Source: Oscillospiraceae bacterium (GTDB lineage Bacteria; Bacillota; Clostridia; Oscillospirales; Oscillospiraceae). Taken from it: 53,495 nucleotides of DNA. The DNA lies in NCBI GenBank assembly GCA_009785345.1, contig WQWL01000009.1:1-53495 (forward strand), given 5' to 3'. Below are positions 16,637 through 25,939 of the stretch, piece after piece; within the stretch, counting starts at the first letter, position 1; every line of letters begins with the position of its first letter. The translations under genes and the position numbers were made by a program. The notes under the pieces are model-generated. The model made no database searches. It had not been told where the DNA came from and saw only the letters and a program-made list of their open reading frames with translations.

Positions 16637-19600
16637 ATGCGAAAAAGAATTATTTCATTTGTGCTTATTGCAGTGTTAATGCTCGGAATTGTACCGTTGG
16701 CATCGTTTGTAGGGACACCACCAGCACAAGCTCTCGCAAGAGAAAATGAGCCGCTTACGCAACATGAATCTCTACAACCACTTGGCACACAATTTGACTT
16801 TGATGATATTTTGAGTTGGACACCTGAGTCCAATCCTGACTCTCGCTTCAATCGTTCCAATGTGCCACTTGCGCAGCGCAGACAAGGGCATGTTGTAAAT
16901 CCTTTTGCAAATCCTAATGCCAGAATGGTTCTTAGTGGTGACGCTTATCCTATAGGCGGAACAATGTCACACTCCTATGGCACTGATGGTGCATGGCGTA
17001 GATATGCGCTCAACTTCTGGCAATATGTAGACGTATATAATTTCTGGGGTGGTCCGATAAATCTCCCAACCCCCGAACTAATGGATATGGCAGCCAGAAA
17101 TGGTGTGCCTGTTGTTGGTACGGTATTCTTTGAAAACCGTCCAGTACAGGGTTCTGAGAGAAGAATGTATTATAATCAAGGAACTGAAGCTGAACCCTAC
17201 TTCCCATATGGTGATAAACTGTGGGAAATTGCTGTGTTCTATGGCTTTGACGGATGGTTCTTCAACTTTGAATCAACAGGTACGGATACTACAGTAAACA
17301 GAGCTGAAATATTTGCATTCCTAGAGTACATGTATAATACTAAGCCTTATCCGCATATGATTATTAACACATATGACTCACCAACAACTGGCGGATGGGT
17401 TTCCGGACTCAACGCTACAAACAGGCAACTTCTGCAAGGTCCTGATGGTCAGCAAAGAGCGACATTCCATTTTGGTGATTACAAATGGGTAAGCCGTGGC
17501 TTTTCCACCACCACACAAAATGCCGCTTTAAATGCTCCGGGTACTCCGATTAACCCATATAGAGTTAACTCTACATGGCCTATTCACATGAACAGTTACC
17601 GCACAATAGGTCCGGGTGGTACACAAGATATACACAACGGTCTTATGCATCAATTACCATGGCTGTTCCATGATCCTGCAACAGCAGCAAACTTTAATGC
17701 GGCACTGCCAAATATTCCGAACATTGAAGGTGCAGCTCCTCTGGTTCCAGTTCCAATCCCAACACTGGGCAGAGGTCAATCAGGCGCTGCTCCGGCAAAT
17801 GCTGTAGGATATAGAGATGGCTGGATAATGAACTCAATAGGGTTCTTTGGTGGTCACTCTACCATCAACCCTGCCACAGGTGTAGCGGATTTCTTAAATG
17901 TGCATGATGCTCGCCTCTGGGTAGGTTATAGAGGTCGTGCAATGGATGAAGGTATGCCACATGATCCATCTATTGGATTTAGAGGATGGCAAGATCAAAC
18001 ATTGGCCAGTAATAATGTCAACAATCCCAACGCCAACGCGAATACTGCTGAAGCTTGGGTAGGTGTTAGTCAGTTATTGGCAGACCAAACTGTAATCTTG
18101 GATTTCCCATTTGTTACACGCTTTAATGCAGGTATCGGTCATAACTTCTTTGTTGACGGCGAAGCTGTCAAAGAAGACTGGTCGAACCGTGGTATTCAAG
18201 ACATTCTGCCTACATGGCGCTGGACTGTCAGACAAATTGGAAGAGAATATCCAAGTTATGTAACAGCAACCTCTCATGAAACAGCGATAAATGCATACGG
18301 CAACCCCACAACCTGGCAAGTAACTCCATCATTTGATGATACTACAGCCTGGTACGGCGGAACTTCAATCAACATCACAGGTAATGCCACAGTCAGAAAT
18401 GAGATCCGTCTCTATTCTACATTCCTTGACTTTAGACCCGGCGTAGCATACGAACTCACCTATGTAACAAAAGGTACACCTATTGAGTTCGCATTCTACA
18501 CAGTGCCGGATTATTCTGAATTCCGCACACCTGCAGCAGCCCCGGTTCAAGGCAGAACAGTAAATGGCTGGACAACATGGACTCAAAGCCTTGCCTGCAT
18601 CAATGGTATGGTTTACGGTCTGGGTGTAATCACAGGCACGGGTGAAGTGGAAGTCAACATTGGTAAGATCATGCTAGATACAGTTGCTAAACCTGCACGC
18701 CTACCGGCAGTTACAGGACTGGCACTGGATGCATATCAACCAATCGATGTTGAGTTTGGTGAAGCGAGAATTTACTGGGATCGCATTAGCTACGAAGTAG
18801 CACATCGTTATGAGATTTATCAAATTTTATCAAATGGCACAAGAATTTTCCACAACGCCACATACGCTAACGCTTTCTATCTCGGAAGACTGAGAATTGA
18901 ACCAAACTCACCGAATATAGTATTGGAAGTTACTGGTGTTGATGCTCATCTTCAAAGAGGAGCACCTGCCACATTAACATTCGCTTCCGAAATGTCAGCA
19001 GCATATGGCTATTCCGTTGAAGAAATCGACAATCCTAACTTGATTCTTGATCCGACCATGTCATGGCTCAGAATCATCTCCAGTAGAGGACATGACGGCG
19101 AGCCGGCGAGTGCATTGTTTGATGGCGACAGAGTACAGTCAAAATGGTGCTTTGACGGACAAACCAGTGCATCGATGACCCCAACACCTGCAAATCCCGA
19201 AGCTCAACCGAATGTTAACAATCATTTAATAAGTGATAATGGGCACTTTGTGGTGATCGACACAGGGGTTCCCATCACAGTGTCTCGTTGGGCCGTTCAT
19301 CACGCGGGTCCCGTTGAGTCGCTGTCATTTAATACAAAATCGTATAGATTAAGTTATATTCCGCTCAACGAAGATGGTACGAGCACATTGCACTTTGACT
19401 GGCTTGAAGAATGGGGCAATAATCACAGAGTCAGACCGCAGTCAAGTGGTGCAGCGACCGCAGAGGAAAATGCTCTTCACAATCAGATTCGCGGTGCTGT
19501 AAACGCAAACGTGCCTGGTCAAGGAAATCGTTGGCAATTCCACCATCGAGGTCATGATCCAGCAACTGCCAATAATTGGGCAATAGCAGATCGCGTAATC

Positions 19601-21277
19601 AACAATCCAATGACTCCGGCAGGTAATGCCACAGATCGCGACTTCGCGGGCGGTCCAATTACGGCGCAATACTGGATGTTCCTGGTTGAGGAAGCCATGT
19701 GGTCTCCGAGCAGTGCGGCTCTTCGTGTATTCATGCTTGAGTTCTTTGAGCATGCCTTGGCAACCACGCCTTCACCAACTGTAAATCTGAATCAAGTCAG
19801 AGTCGTAAGGGATGAAGAGTGCGATACTGTACATTTCAGAAATCTCCCGACTATAATGGATTTGCCTGTAACTGTCCGTGTCTATGATGCACTCCATGCC
19901 ACTACTCCAATTGGATACGCAATGCGTCAAGAAGATGGTACTGCTGTTATCACAGAACTCAACTTGGACCCTGAGGGCGGACGTCTCTACTATGATCTGC
20001 AGATTCAGGGCTATGCGGCAAGTAAACGCCTCAGTATTCCTTTCTTCCCGGCAGAAGGAGCAGAAACAGCGTGGCCTGATTTTGAAACATTACTGCTTGT
20101 CAGAAACCGTTTTGGTGACAATTATCCAAATGAAGCATCACGCAACTCGACTGTTGCAGTGCCGATTTTCGATCATGTAAACGATGATCCAAACTTACCA
20201 AGAGATAATGCAGTAGTTCCACAAGGTCAACCTTCTACTGGACTGGTTCCGGTCGGTGCAGGCAGACTTTGGGCTAATGCTGCGAGTAGGCCAAGTGATA
20301 TTCCTTCTACAAGTACGGCAGGAACAACGTTTCACAGACCAACAAGAAGCCCATGGATATTGGTACATGATGGTTTCTTTGCTGCAATAGACTTTACCGC
20401 TTTGCCTGAAGGTACACGTGTATTTATGTACGAGAATGAAGACGATGTCTACCCGACAAGAATAAGTGCACCAGTGGCGATTGGCAGTGATACGACAAGA
20501 ATCGACGCCCTACCGTTCAGCAGTTCCGGAGGATACTTCTGGCTCACATTCCAAGAGCCGGGTCAAGCAGAATCCCGTAGACTCAGATTTGTGTATGATG
20601 AGTATGGCGAGATTGATATCGAAGCCATGATTCCGCAAATTCCTGTTGATCCAACAATATTTGATGGAACTAATCCGAATCATGTACAGAGACTTCTGGA
20701 AGATGGATATGATGTGATAATACAAACACGCGGCAACTTAGGTATATTTACACAACATAGTCCGTTTACGGTACCAGAAGGTAGAACACTGTACATAGAA
20801 ACCACGTTGAACATACAACGCGACGCCGAACTTGTTATAAAAGGTACTGTTGTTGTACGTGAAGGCGGAAGAATCAATAACCAAGGCAGCCCCAACGGAG
20901 GCGGTACAATTACCATTGAGGAGAATGGCAGATTGGTGAATGATGGGCATGTTGAGAACGTATCAAATTCAACATTGCGAAACAATGGTACCATAACCAA
21001 CAATGCAAGATTTGAAGTGCGCGCAAGTGTAACATTCTATGATAATGGTGACGTTGGTGGAACAGCTCCGCTTAATGTCAACAGAGGCGCAAATGTGATT
21101 CGAGATCAAGTTGTATGTAATGAATGTGAAGAGTATCCTTGTACTTGCGAAGTGATTCTGGAACCATGTGGTCTATGTTGGGTATGTTATGACAATTTTG
21201 AATGCCCATGCCATCAATGGTGTGTATGTGTATCTTGTGAGTACCACGGATTCTTACCAAGAGAAGATCCAGAATAG
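16637..21277 (+). CDS. Secreted GH85 endo-beta-N-acetylglucosaminidase with C-terminal cysteine-rich tail
   Basis: A 1546-residue secreted enzyme that should cut the GlcNAc-GlcNAc core of N-glycans. A signal peptide (MRKRIISFVLIAVLMLGIVP) ends near residue 34. The GH85 barrel follows (SGDAYPIGGTMSHSYGTDGA, WQYVDVYNFWGG), with the catalytic pair N210 and E212 in GFDGWFFNFES, as needed for substrate-assisted catalysis. Downstream are Gal-binding-like and fibronectin-like modules, a carbohydrate-binding discoidin-like segment (residues about 810-1040), and a beta-helix-like repeat region (RTLYIETTLNIQRDAELVIKG onward). The last 45 residues hold 12 cysteines in CxxC/CxC patterns. There is no LPXTG motif. 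ATG 16637 follows GGAGG. It is the expected first enzyme for the importer and GH38/GH130 upstream. Confidence 0.9.
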   Translation: MRKRIISFVLIAVLMLGIVPLASFVGTPPAQALARENEPLTQHESLQPLGTQFDFDDILSWTPESNPDSRFNRSNVPLAQRRQGHVVNPFANPNARMVLSGDAYPIGGTMSHSYGTDGAWRRYALNFWQYVDVYNFWGGPINLPTPELMDMAARNGVPVVGTVFFENRPVQGSERRMYYNQGTEAEPYFPYGDKLWEIAVFYGFDGWFFNFESTGTDTTVNRAEIFAFLEYMYNTKPYPHMIINTYDSPTTGGWVSGLNATNRQLLQGPDGQQRATFHFGDYKWVSRGFSTTTQNAALNAPGTPINPYRVNSTWPIHMNSYRTIGPGGTQDIHNGLMHQLPWLFHDPATAANFNAALPNIPNIEGAAPLVPVPIPTLGRGQSGAAPANAVGYRDGWIMNSIGFFGGHSTINPATGVADFLNVHDARLWVGYRGRAMDEGMPHDPSIGFRGWQDQTLASNNVNNPNANANTAEAWVGVSQLLADQTVILDFPFVTRFNAGIGHNFFVDGEAVKEDWSNRGIQDILPTWRWTVRQIGREYPSYVTATSHETAINAYGNPTTWQVTPSFDDTTAWYGGTSINITGNATVRNEIRLYSTFLDFRPGVAYELTYVTKGTPIEFAFYTVPDYSEFRTPAAAPVQGRTVNGWTTWTQSLACINGMVYGLGVITGTGEVEVNIGKIMLDTVAKPARLPAVTGLALDAYQPIDVEFGEARIYWDRISYEVAHRYEIYQILSNGTRIFHNATYANAFYLGRLRIEPNSPNIVLEVTGVDAHLQRGAPATLTFASEMSAAYGYSVEEIDNPNLILDPTMSWLRIISSRGHDGEPASALFDGDRVQSKWCFDGQTSASMTPTPANPEAQPNVNNHLISDNGHFVVIDTGVPITVSRWAVHHAGPVESLSFNTKSYRLSYIPLNEDGTSTLHFDWLEEWGNNHRVRPQSSGAATAEENALHNQIRGAVNANVPGQGNRWQFHHRGHDPATANNWAIADRVINNPMTPAGNATDRDFAGGPITAQYWMFLVEEAMWSPSSAALRVFMLEFFEHALATTPSPTVNLNQVRVVRDEECDTVHFRNLPTIMDLPVTVRVYDALHATTPIGYAMRQEDGTAVITELNLDPEGGRLYYDLQIQGYAASKRLSIPFFPAEGAETAWPDFETLLLVRNRFGDNYPNEASRNSTVAVPIFDHVNDDPNLPRDNAVVPQGQPSTGLVPVGAGRLWANAASRPSDIPSTSTAGTTFHRPTRSPWILVHDGFFAAIDFTALPEGTRVFMYENEDDVYPTRISAPVAIGSDTTRIDALPFSSSGGYFWLTFQEPGQAESRRLRFVYDEYGEIDIEAMIPQIPVDPTIFDGTNPNHVQRLLEDGYDVIIQTRGNLGIFTQHSPFTVPEGRTLYIETTLNIQRDAELVIKGTVVVREGGRINNQGSPNGGGTITIEENGRLVNDGHVENVSNSTLRNNGTITNNARFEVRASVTFYDNGDVGGTAPLNVNRGANVIRDQVVCNECEEYPCTCEVILEPCGLCWVCYDNFECPCHQWCVCVSCEYHGFLPREDPE

Positions 21278-21371
21278 ACAAATCTTCTAAACAATTACGC
21301 GACAATAATCACAACGGATAATCAATCCGTACAGTAAAATTAAATCATAGAAAAAGTATATGATTTAGAGC

Positions 21372-21543
21372 AAAAGGGGCTGTTGCAAAATAATGCAACA
21401 GCCCCTAAAACGTGCAGAAATGAGCATTCGTCATTGCGGCCTCCGAGCCGCAATCTGATAGAATCAAGCTTTGTAATAGATCCCGGGTCAAGCCCGGGAT
21501 GACGGGTTTTCGGTTTTTCTGTATTTTTCAACAGCCCCTTTTA
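21372..21543. repeat. Palindromic MITE/REP-like element between convergent genes
   Basis: The outer arms AAGGGGCTGTTG (21374-21385) and CAACAGCCCCTT (21529-21540) are inverted copies. Inside, CGTCAT (21429-21434) pairs with ATGACG (21499-21504), enclosing two hairpins: ATTGCGGC/GCCGCAAT (21433-21454) and ATCCCGGG/CCCGGGAT (21480-21500). One minus-strand frame through it reads RHPGLDPGS, a hallmark of dispersed palindromic repeats seen in many bacterial genomes, not of a real protein. It is much richer in GC than its surroundings. Confidence 0.75.
21375..21406. terminator. Strong hairpin terminator after the GH85 gene
   Basis: A perfect 13-bp stem AGGGGCTGTTGCA / TGCAACAGCCCCT with loop AAATAA, preceded and followed by A-rich sequence. 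The same arm sequence occurs again, inverted, at 21529-21540 near the end of convergent ribF, so both genes can be terminated here. Confidence 0.75.
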
Positions 21544-21552
21544 TCCCTTTAC

Positions 21553-22458
21553 CTAGCGGTTGCTAAAATGCTTTCGTACATGATCTAGGTCAATATCGAT
21601 TTGTGCTCTTACTTCATCGAGATTGTTGAACTTGCGTGTTTCGCGAACATAGAGACTAAGCTCTGTTTCAATCTGTTTGCCATAAATGTCACGATCAAAA
21701 TCCAAAAGGAATGTTTCGATGGTTACATGTGGTGAATCATCCACAGTTGGTCGTAGTCCGATATTTGTCATACCGAGATATTGCTCGCCATCTACCTTTG
21801 TCACTGTGGCATATACACCATGTGCAGGTATAAATTTGGAAGGGTGAGCTTGCAAATTTGCTGTGGGCATTTTTGCGCCTCTGCCGAGTGCTTTGCCGTG
21901 CACCACCACACCTCGCAGTGTGTAGCGGTTGTCAAGATATTGATTTGCACGCTCCAGATTGCCGTTCATAAGGTCATTGCGTATAATATCTGATGTAATT
22001 ATGTCGTCATCTTTACACACATTGTCAACTACAATCACTTCATACTCAAGTTGCTCGGCGTATTTCTTGAGTAGCTGCACATCTCCGCGTCCGTCTTTGC
22101 CGAATCGGCAATTTTCGCCTACGACGATTTTTTTTGCACCGAGCCTTTGTGAGAGTATTTTTGCTATAAATGCTTCAGGTTCGATGCAATCCAGTTCAGA
22201 AACAAATGGGTGAGAGATAATAATCTGCGGACAATTTTCTTGCAATATATCGCGAATATCATCATCGACAGTCAGGCATTTAGCTTGGCGTTGTAAGTCG
22301 TGATTAACAAATCTGAACATTACTGATGTGTGTTCATTTTGCTCTTGTTGCTTCAATACTTCAAAAACTTTTTTGTGTCCGGCATGGAGTCCATCGAAGT
22401 TTCCAAAAGTAATGCATGTGTTTTGTAAGTTGAAATCATTTGAATATTCATAAGTCAT
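21553..22458 (-). CDS. ribF: Bifunctional riboflavin kinase / FAD synthetase
   Basis: A 301-residue cytoplasmic enzyme that phosphorylates riboflavin to FMN and adenylates FMN to FAD. The N-terminal nucleotidyltransferase half shows ITFGNFDGLHAGHKKV (the HxGH-type motif) and the VVGENCRFGKDGRG segment; the C-terminal flavokinase half shows GRGAKMPTANL and the later GxTNIGxRPT segment. Length is usual. The start was set at ATG 22458 because AGGAG is correctly spaced; an upstream in-frame start would overlap the permease gene. Only one base separates it from the permease stop, so the two are co-transcribed. No FMN riboswitch is seen. Confidence 0.93.
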   Translation of the reverse strand: MTYEYSNDFNLQNTCITFGNFDGLHAGHKKVFEVLKQQEQNEHTSVMFRFVNHDLQRQAKCLTVDDDIRDILQENCPQIIISHPFVSELDCIEPEAFIAKILSQRLGAKKIVVGENCRFGKDGRGDVQLLKKYAEQLEYEVIVVDNVCKDDDIITSDIIRNDLMNGNLERANQYLDNRYTLRGVVVHGKALGRGAKMPTANLQAHPSKFIPAHGVYATVTKVDGEQYLGMTNIGLRPTVDDSPHVTIETFLLDFDRDIYGKQIETELSLYVRETRKFNNLDEVRAQIDIDLDHVRKHFSNR

Positions 22459-22459
22459 A

Positions 22460-23866
22460 TTATTGTTCTCCTTCTGCACTCTTTGCAGGTTCATCTTTAT
22501 TTTTTTGAGCACTCTTATTTATCCTGCTAAAAGCTGTTATCAAAACCAATGCACCGATGGCATACCATGAAATGATGTAAGCCCACAATGCGAAGCTATT
22601 TATGAGACCGGGGATATATGCAGCCACAATTAGAGCGATGGTAGCTATGGGTAGGATATGTCCGCCCGGAGCACGATATTGTCCCGGAATATATGTTTGC
22701 TTTTTGCGGGCAGCCATCAGTGATATGCAGTTTATCGATATAGTTATGACCGCGAAAAGTGCACCAATGTTGACGATTAAGAAGGTAAACTGTGGAAGAC
22801 ATGAAATTATCATGCTGGCGACAGTTATAATTAAAGTCGCATATATGGGAGCTTTTAGTGATTTGTTGCTTTTGGCAAGGAATTTCGGCAAAAATCCTCC
22901 TTCGGCAGTTGCAACTATGGCGCGGGTCGTCAAGGCCATTACAATAATCATTGTTGTGACCAATGCCAATAATGCTGAGATGGAGATTACTTTGGGAAGC
23001 CAGGTGAGATGCTGCATTTGTGTTAAGGCAACAGCGGATAGGGGAATGAAGCGCATGCCGGGATTATCAATGAAGAATTGAGTGTTTTGCAATCCCATAA
23101 TCGTAGCAAGAACTAAAAGGTAGAGTGCAGCTGCAATGCCCATAGAGATGGCCATTGATTTAGGCACATTCTTATTTGGATTTTTGACTTCACCTACCAA
23201 AAATGCTATTGCAACGATCGAACCGTATGCCATCATGGCATTTGGTACTGCGGTTATAAATCCTGTGGTGCCACCTACACCTTGTGTGAAGAACGGTGTC
23301 ATTAATGATGCGCTCCATTTTCCACTGAAAATTCCGGCGCAAATGAAAATGAGCATTGTCCCGACTAAGCCTGCAACTAAAACAGCATTAGCTCGATTTG
23401 TGATTTTTGTGCCTAGCAAATTCAGGACGCCGGTAATCACACATGCAGCTACAGCAAGCGGTATTTGGTACTGTCCAAGTGCAGGAAAACCGCCACCAAG
23501 ATACGTAGCTATGTGAATGGCAGCGAAAGCGATGGCGATTATATTAGCTCCGATATATCCCCATACTGAAATAAATCCCCAGATTTTTCCTTGACGTTCA
23601 GTACGTCCGAGTGATTTGGCTGGGAATACAAATACGCCTCCAGATCTTGGGAAAAGCACGGATAATTCTGCTATTTGTAGCCCATACATCATTTGGATGG
23701 CAGCAGCGATAATCCAAGTTAGTAGAGCTGCGGCTCCTGCATGCCAAATTGTCAGTCCTGAAATCGAAAAAATAGCACTACCTATCATGCCTCCAAGCAG
23801 AATGCTGACACAGGAAAACAGTCCTAGTGAGCCACCGCCAGGGCTACCAGTTGGTTTGTTTGACAT
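22460..23866 (-). CDS. APC-superfamily amino acid permease
   Basis: A 468-residue transporter with about twelve membrane helices. The start of helix 1 (SCVSILLGGMIGSAIFSISG) carries the glycine-rich substrate-backbone motif of APC amino-acid permeases, and helices 6-8 (NAMMAYGSIVAIAFLVGEVKNPNKNVPKS) carry the conserved E-V-KNP-NVP loop. Substrate is unknown; family members carry amino acids or polyamines by cation symport or exchange. ATG 23866 was chosen because AAAGGAGG precedes it; an in-frame start ten codons upstream lacks a site. It is immediately upstream of ribF in one transcript. Confidence 0.88.
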   Translation of the reverse strand: MSNKPTGSPGGGSLGLFSCVSILLGGMIGSAIFSISGLTIWHAGAAALLTWIIAAAIQMMYGLQIAELSVLFPRSGGVFVFPAKSLGRTERQGKIWGFISVWGYIGANIIAIAFAAIHIATYLGGGFPALGQYQIPLAVAACVITGVLNLLGTKITNRANAVLVAGLVGTMLIFICAGIFSGKWSASLMTPFFTQGVGGTTGFITAVPNAMMAYGSIVAIAFLVGEVKNPNKNVPKSMAISMGIAAALYLLVLATIMGLQNTQFFIDNPGMRFIPLSAVALTQMQHLTWLPKVISISALLALVTTMIIVMALTTRAIVATAEGGFLPKFLAKSNKSLKAPIYATLIITVASMIISCLPQFTFLIVNIGALFAVITISINCISLMAARKKQTYIPGQYRAPGGHILPIATIALIVAAYIPGLINSFALWAYIISWYAIGALVLITAFSRINKSAQKNKDEPAKSAEGEQ

Positions 23867-23948
23867 ATAAATGCCTCCTTTTGTATTATTTTGCATTGTT
23901 ATACTGATTACTGATAGAAAACGTTGATATATTTGTGAGATTATTTTT

Positions 23949-24015
23949 CGTCATTCAAGGCAAGAATTCAAAGTAATGCCAGCGACCTTTCAAGGAATTT
24001 CAGCGACGAATGACG
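23949..24015. repeat. Small inverted-repeat element CGTCATTC...GAATGACG
   Basis: CGTCATTC (23949-23956) and GAATGACG (24008-24015) are perfect inverted copies enclosing about 50 bases. The ends resemble those of the palindromic element after the GH85 gene (CGTCAT...ATGACG). It lies between the alcohol dehydrogenase stop and the permease start and may be a miniature mobile repeat or a terminator. Confidence 0.45.
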
Positions 24016-24060
24016 GTAAATAGCTCGCAAAGATTTAATGGTTTCTGTTAGTGATTAATA

Positions 24061-25119
24061 TTAATTGATACAATCCAATATCACGCGATATGTTTCGGGT
24101 TTCATTGCCAGTTTTAATGCGCTGTCCATTTCCTCTAGAGGGAGCACATCAGAGATGAGTCGTGATACATCAATCAGGTTATATGATAGTAAGCGTACAG
24201 CAGTCAAGAAGTCACGTCTGCATGGATTGACAGACCCGGTTATTATTGTTTCATAAGAGTGAATTTTGTTAACATCAATTTCTACCGGAAGATTGGGGTG
24301 GAATGATGAGTATAAAACAACACGGCCTAATTTGCCTGCCATATCAATACTTTCTTGAGCAAGCTTTGCAATCGCGGCTGTGCAGAAAACAGCGTGTGCA
24401 CCTCTTCCCTCTGTGAGTGCTTTTACTCGTTCAACGGCATTTTCGGTTGAGGAATTGATAGTGACATCAGCACCCATCGTAGCGGCAAGTTCAAGCCTTG
24501 CATTGTCTACTTCACATACGATGACACGAGCGCCTCGAAGCTTAGCAAGCTGAATATGAAACATACCCATAATTCCTGCACCGATTACAACAACATCGTC
24601 ACCCATACCGATTTCAGCGTTTCCAATACTGTGTACACAGCAAGCTAACGGTTCTGTTAACGCTGCATGGACAAGATCTACGCTATCATTAAGTTTGTAG
24701 ACGCTTTGAGCGCTGGTTAACATGTATTCAGCAAATCCGCCCGGACCATTGAAGCCCTCGTGCATTGAAGCTTTGAATGAAACCTCACATTGGTTTTCAT
24801 TGCCTGCTCGACAGTAGTAACATTCGCCACATGAGGTCAGTAGTCGAACAGCGACCTTATCTCCAGTGTTGACACTTGTGACATTTTCGCCGATGCTTTC
24901 GACCACTCCGGATATTTCATGACCGCCGGCAAAGGGATATCTTGGCAATACACCGCTATATATTCGTTGTTCCAAAGTGCAGATAGCGCAGTAATGAATT
25001 TTGACCAAAACTTGGTCTGGGTTTACTTCGGGTAAGCTCACTTCTTCAAAGTTAACTTCTCCATTTCCGCTGATAAGTCCTAGCATATAGGACTGTGTTT
25101 TTTTTGATTCCATAAACAT
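24061..25119 (-). CDS. Zinc-dependent medium-chain alcohol dehydrogenase
   Basis: A 352-residue MDR-superfamily dehydrogenase, probably NAD(P)-dependent and acting on a polyol or sugar alcohol. Visible are the catalytic zinc ligands C47 region (HYCAICTLEQRIYSG) and GGHEISGVVESIG, the four-cysteine structural zinc lobe (CGECYYCRAGNENQC), and the Rossmann motif VVVIGAGIMGMFHIQLAK. ATG 25119 follows AAGGATG. It is the last of three minus-strand genes (iron-type dehydrogenase, aldolase, zinc-type dehydrogenase) with spacings under 15 bases, so it belongs to one catabolic operon. The substrate is not identified. Confidence 0.88.
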   Translation of the reverse strand: MFMESKKTQSYMLGLISGNGEVNFEEVSLPEVNPDQVLVKIHYCAICTLEQRIYSGVLPRYPFAGGHEISGVVESIGENVTSVNTGDKVAVRLLTSCGECYYCRAGNENQCEVSFKASMHEGFNGPGGFAEYMLTSAQSVYKLNDSVDLVHAALTEPLACCVHSIGNAEIGMGDDVVVIGAGIMGMFHIQLAKLRGARVIVCEVDNARLELAATMGADVTINSSTENAVERVKALTEGRGAHAVFCTAAIAKLAQESIDMAGKLGRVVLYSSFHPNLPVEIDVNKIHSYETIITGSVNPCRRDFLTAVRLLSYNLIDVSRLISDVLPLEEMDSALKLAMKPETYRVILDCIN

Positions 25120-25131
25120 TCACATCCTTAA

Positions 25132-25932
25132 TTAAAATATTTTGTTAAGTTCTTTTAATGCGATATCGACGCTGCAATCCTCGTGGATTAGCTTGGCAAT
25201 GGCTGCTGAATATTTTGCAGGTTGTTCGTGACCCCAAATATTTCGACCCATAGCAACACCTGCGCCCCCGGCTTCCATAGCATCTTTTATTTCTTGAAGC
25301 AGTTGTCGTTCCGGCACTTTTTTTGCTCCACCTAGAATTACCACAGGTGCATAAACGCTGTCAGTTAGATTTTGAAAGCTATCTTGATCGCCTGTATAGA
25401 TAGTTTTTATAATATCTGCACCGAATTCTACGCTTTGACGACATGCAAAGGTTATGTTTTCAGGAGTGCGTGCATCGTCGCTTTTTTCAAAACCGCGTGG
25501 TAATGCTTCAGCAGTGACAGGAAGTCCCCAACGATGAGCATCCATAATGACTCGAGACAGGTTTGAGAGGATTTCATTTTCAAACGTGGAGCCGGGAAAG
25601 CACATTGTGATGATTGAATCGGCACCTAAGCGTAGTGCGTCTTCTGCAGTTACTACCCATTGAATAGGTTTTGAGTGATCTCCCAAGAAGGATACGCCTC
25701 CATCTACGCGAAGAATGAGACCCTTCCCAAGAAAATCATCTGCGAAATAAGTTGCCATGCCGGGTGTTGCAAGGAAAGCATCTACCCCTGCATTTGCAAC
25801 TTCTCGAATTATCCTACCGGGATATTTTAAACCAGGTAAAACATTGAAGTTTGCGCCATGATCCATTGCCATAATGAAAGTTTTTTTGTCCGATGCGAAA
25901 ATGTGGTTTTTGCGGTGAGTTGTGTTGTTCAT
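25132..25932 (-). CDS. Class I (Schiff-base) aldolase of the DeoC/FbaB/LsrF type
   Basis: A 266-residue TIM-barrel aldolase related to archaeal-type fructose-bisphosphate aldolase and LsrF. Typical elements are AMDHGANFNVLPG near the N terminus, DAFLATPGMA, TVxAEALPRGFE-like (PVTAEALPRGFE), the active-site lysine strand GADIIKTIYTGD, and the phosphate-binding VVILGGAKK and GVAMGRNIWGHE. ATG 25932 follows AGGAG; upstream codons in frame would overlap the dehydrogenase gene. Located between two alcohol dehydrogenases, it probably splits a keto-sugar (phosphate) whose aldehyde or alcohol products those enzymes handle. The exact substrate is unknown. Confidence 0.8.
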   Translation of the reverse strand: MNNTTHRKNHIFASDKKTFIMAMDHGANFNVLPGLKYPGRIIREVANAGVDAFLATPGMATYFADDFLGKGLILRVDGGVSFLGDHSKPIQWVVTAEDALRLGADSIITMCFPGSTFENEILSNLSRVIMDAHRWGLPVTAEALPRGFEKSDDARTPENITFACRQSVEFGADIIKTIYTGDQDSFQNLTDSVYAPVVILGGAKKVPERQLLQEIKDAMEAGGAGVAMGRNIWGHEQPAKYSAAIAKLIHEDCSVDIALKELNKIF

Positions 25933-25939
25933 ATAATTT

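Noticed and set aside
21340-21531. Minus-strand frame reading RHPGLDPGS
   Set aside because: This peptide is a known by-product of dispersed palindromic repeats; the frame lies wholly in hairpins and terminators and has no ribosome site.
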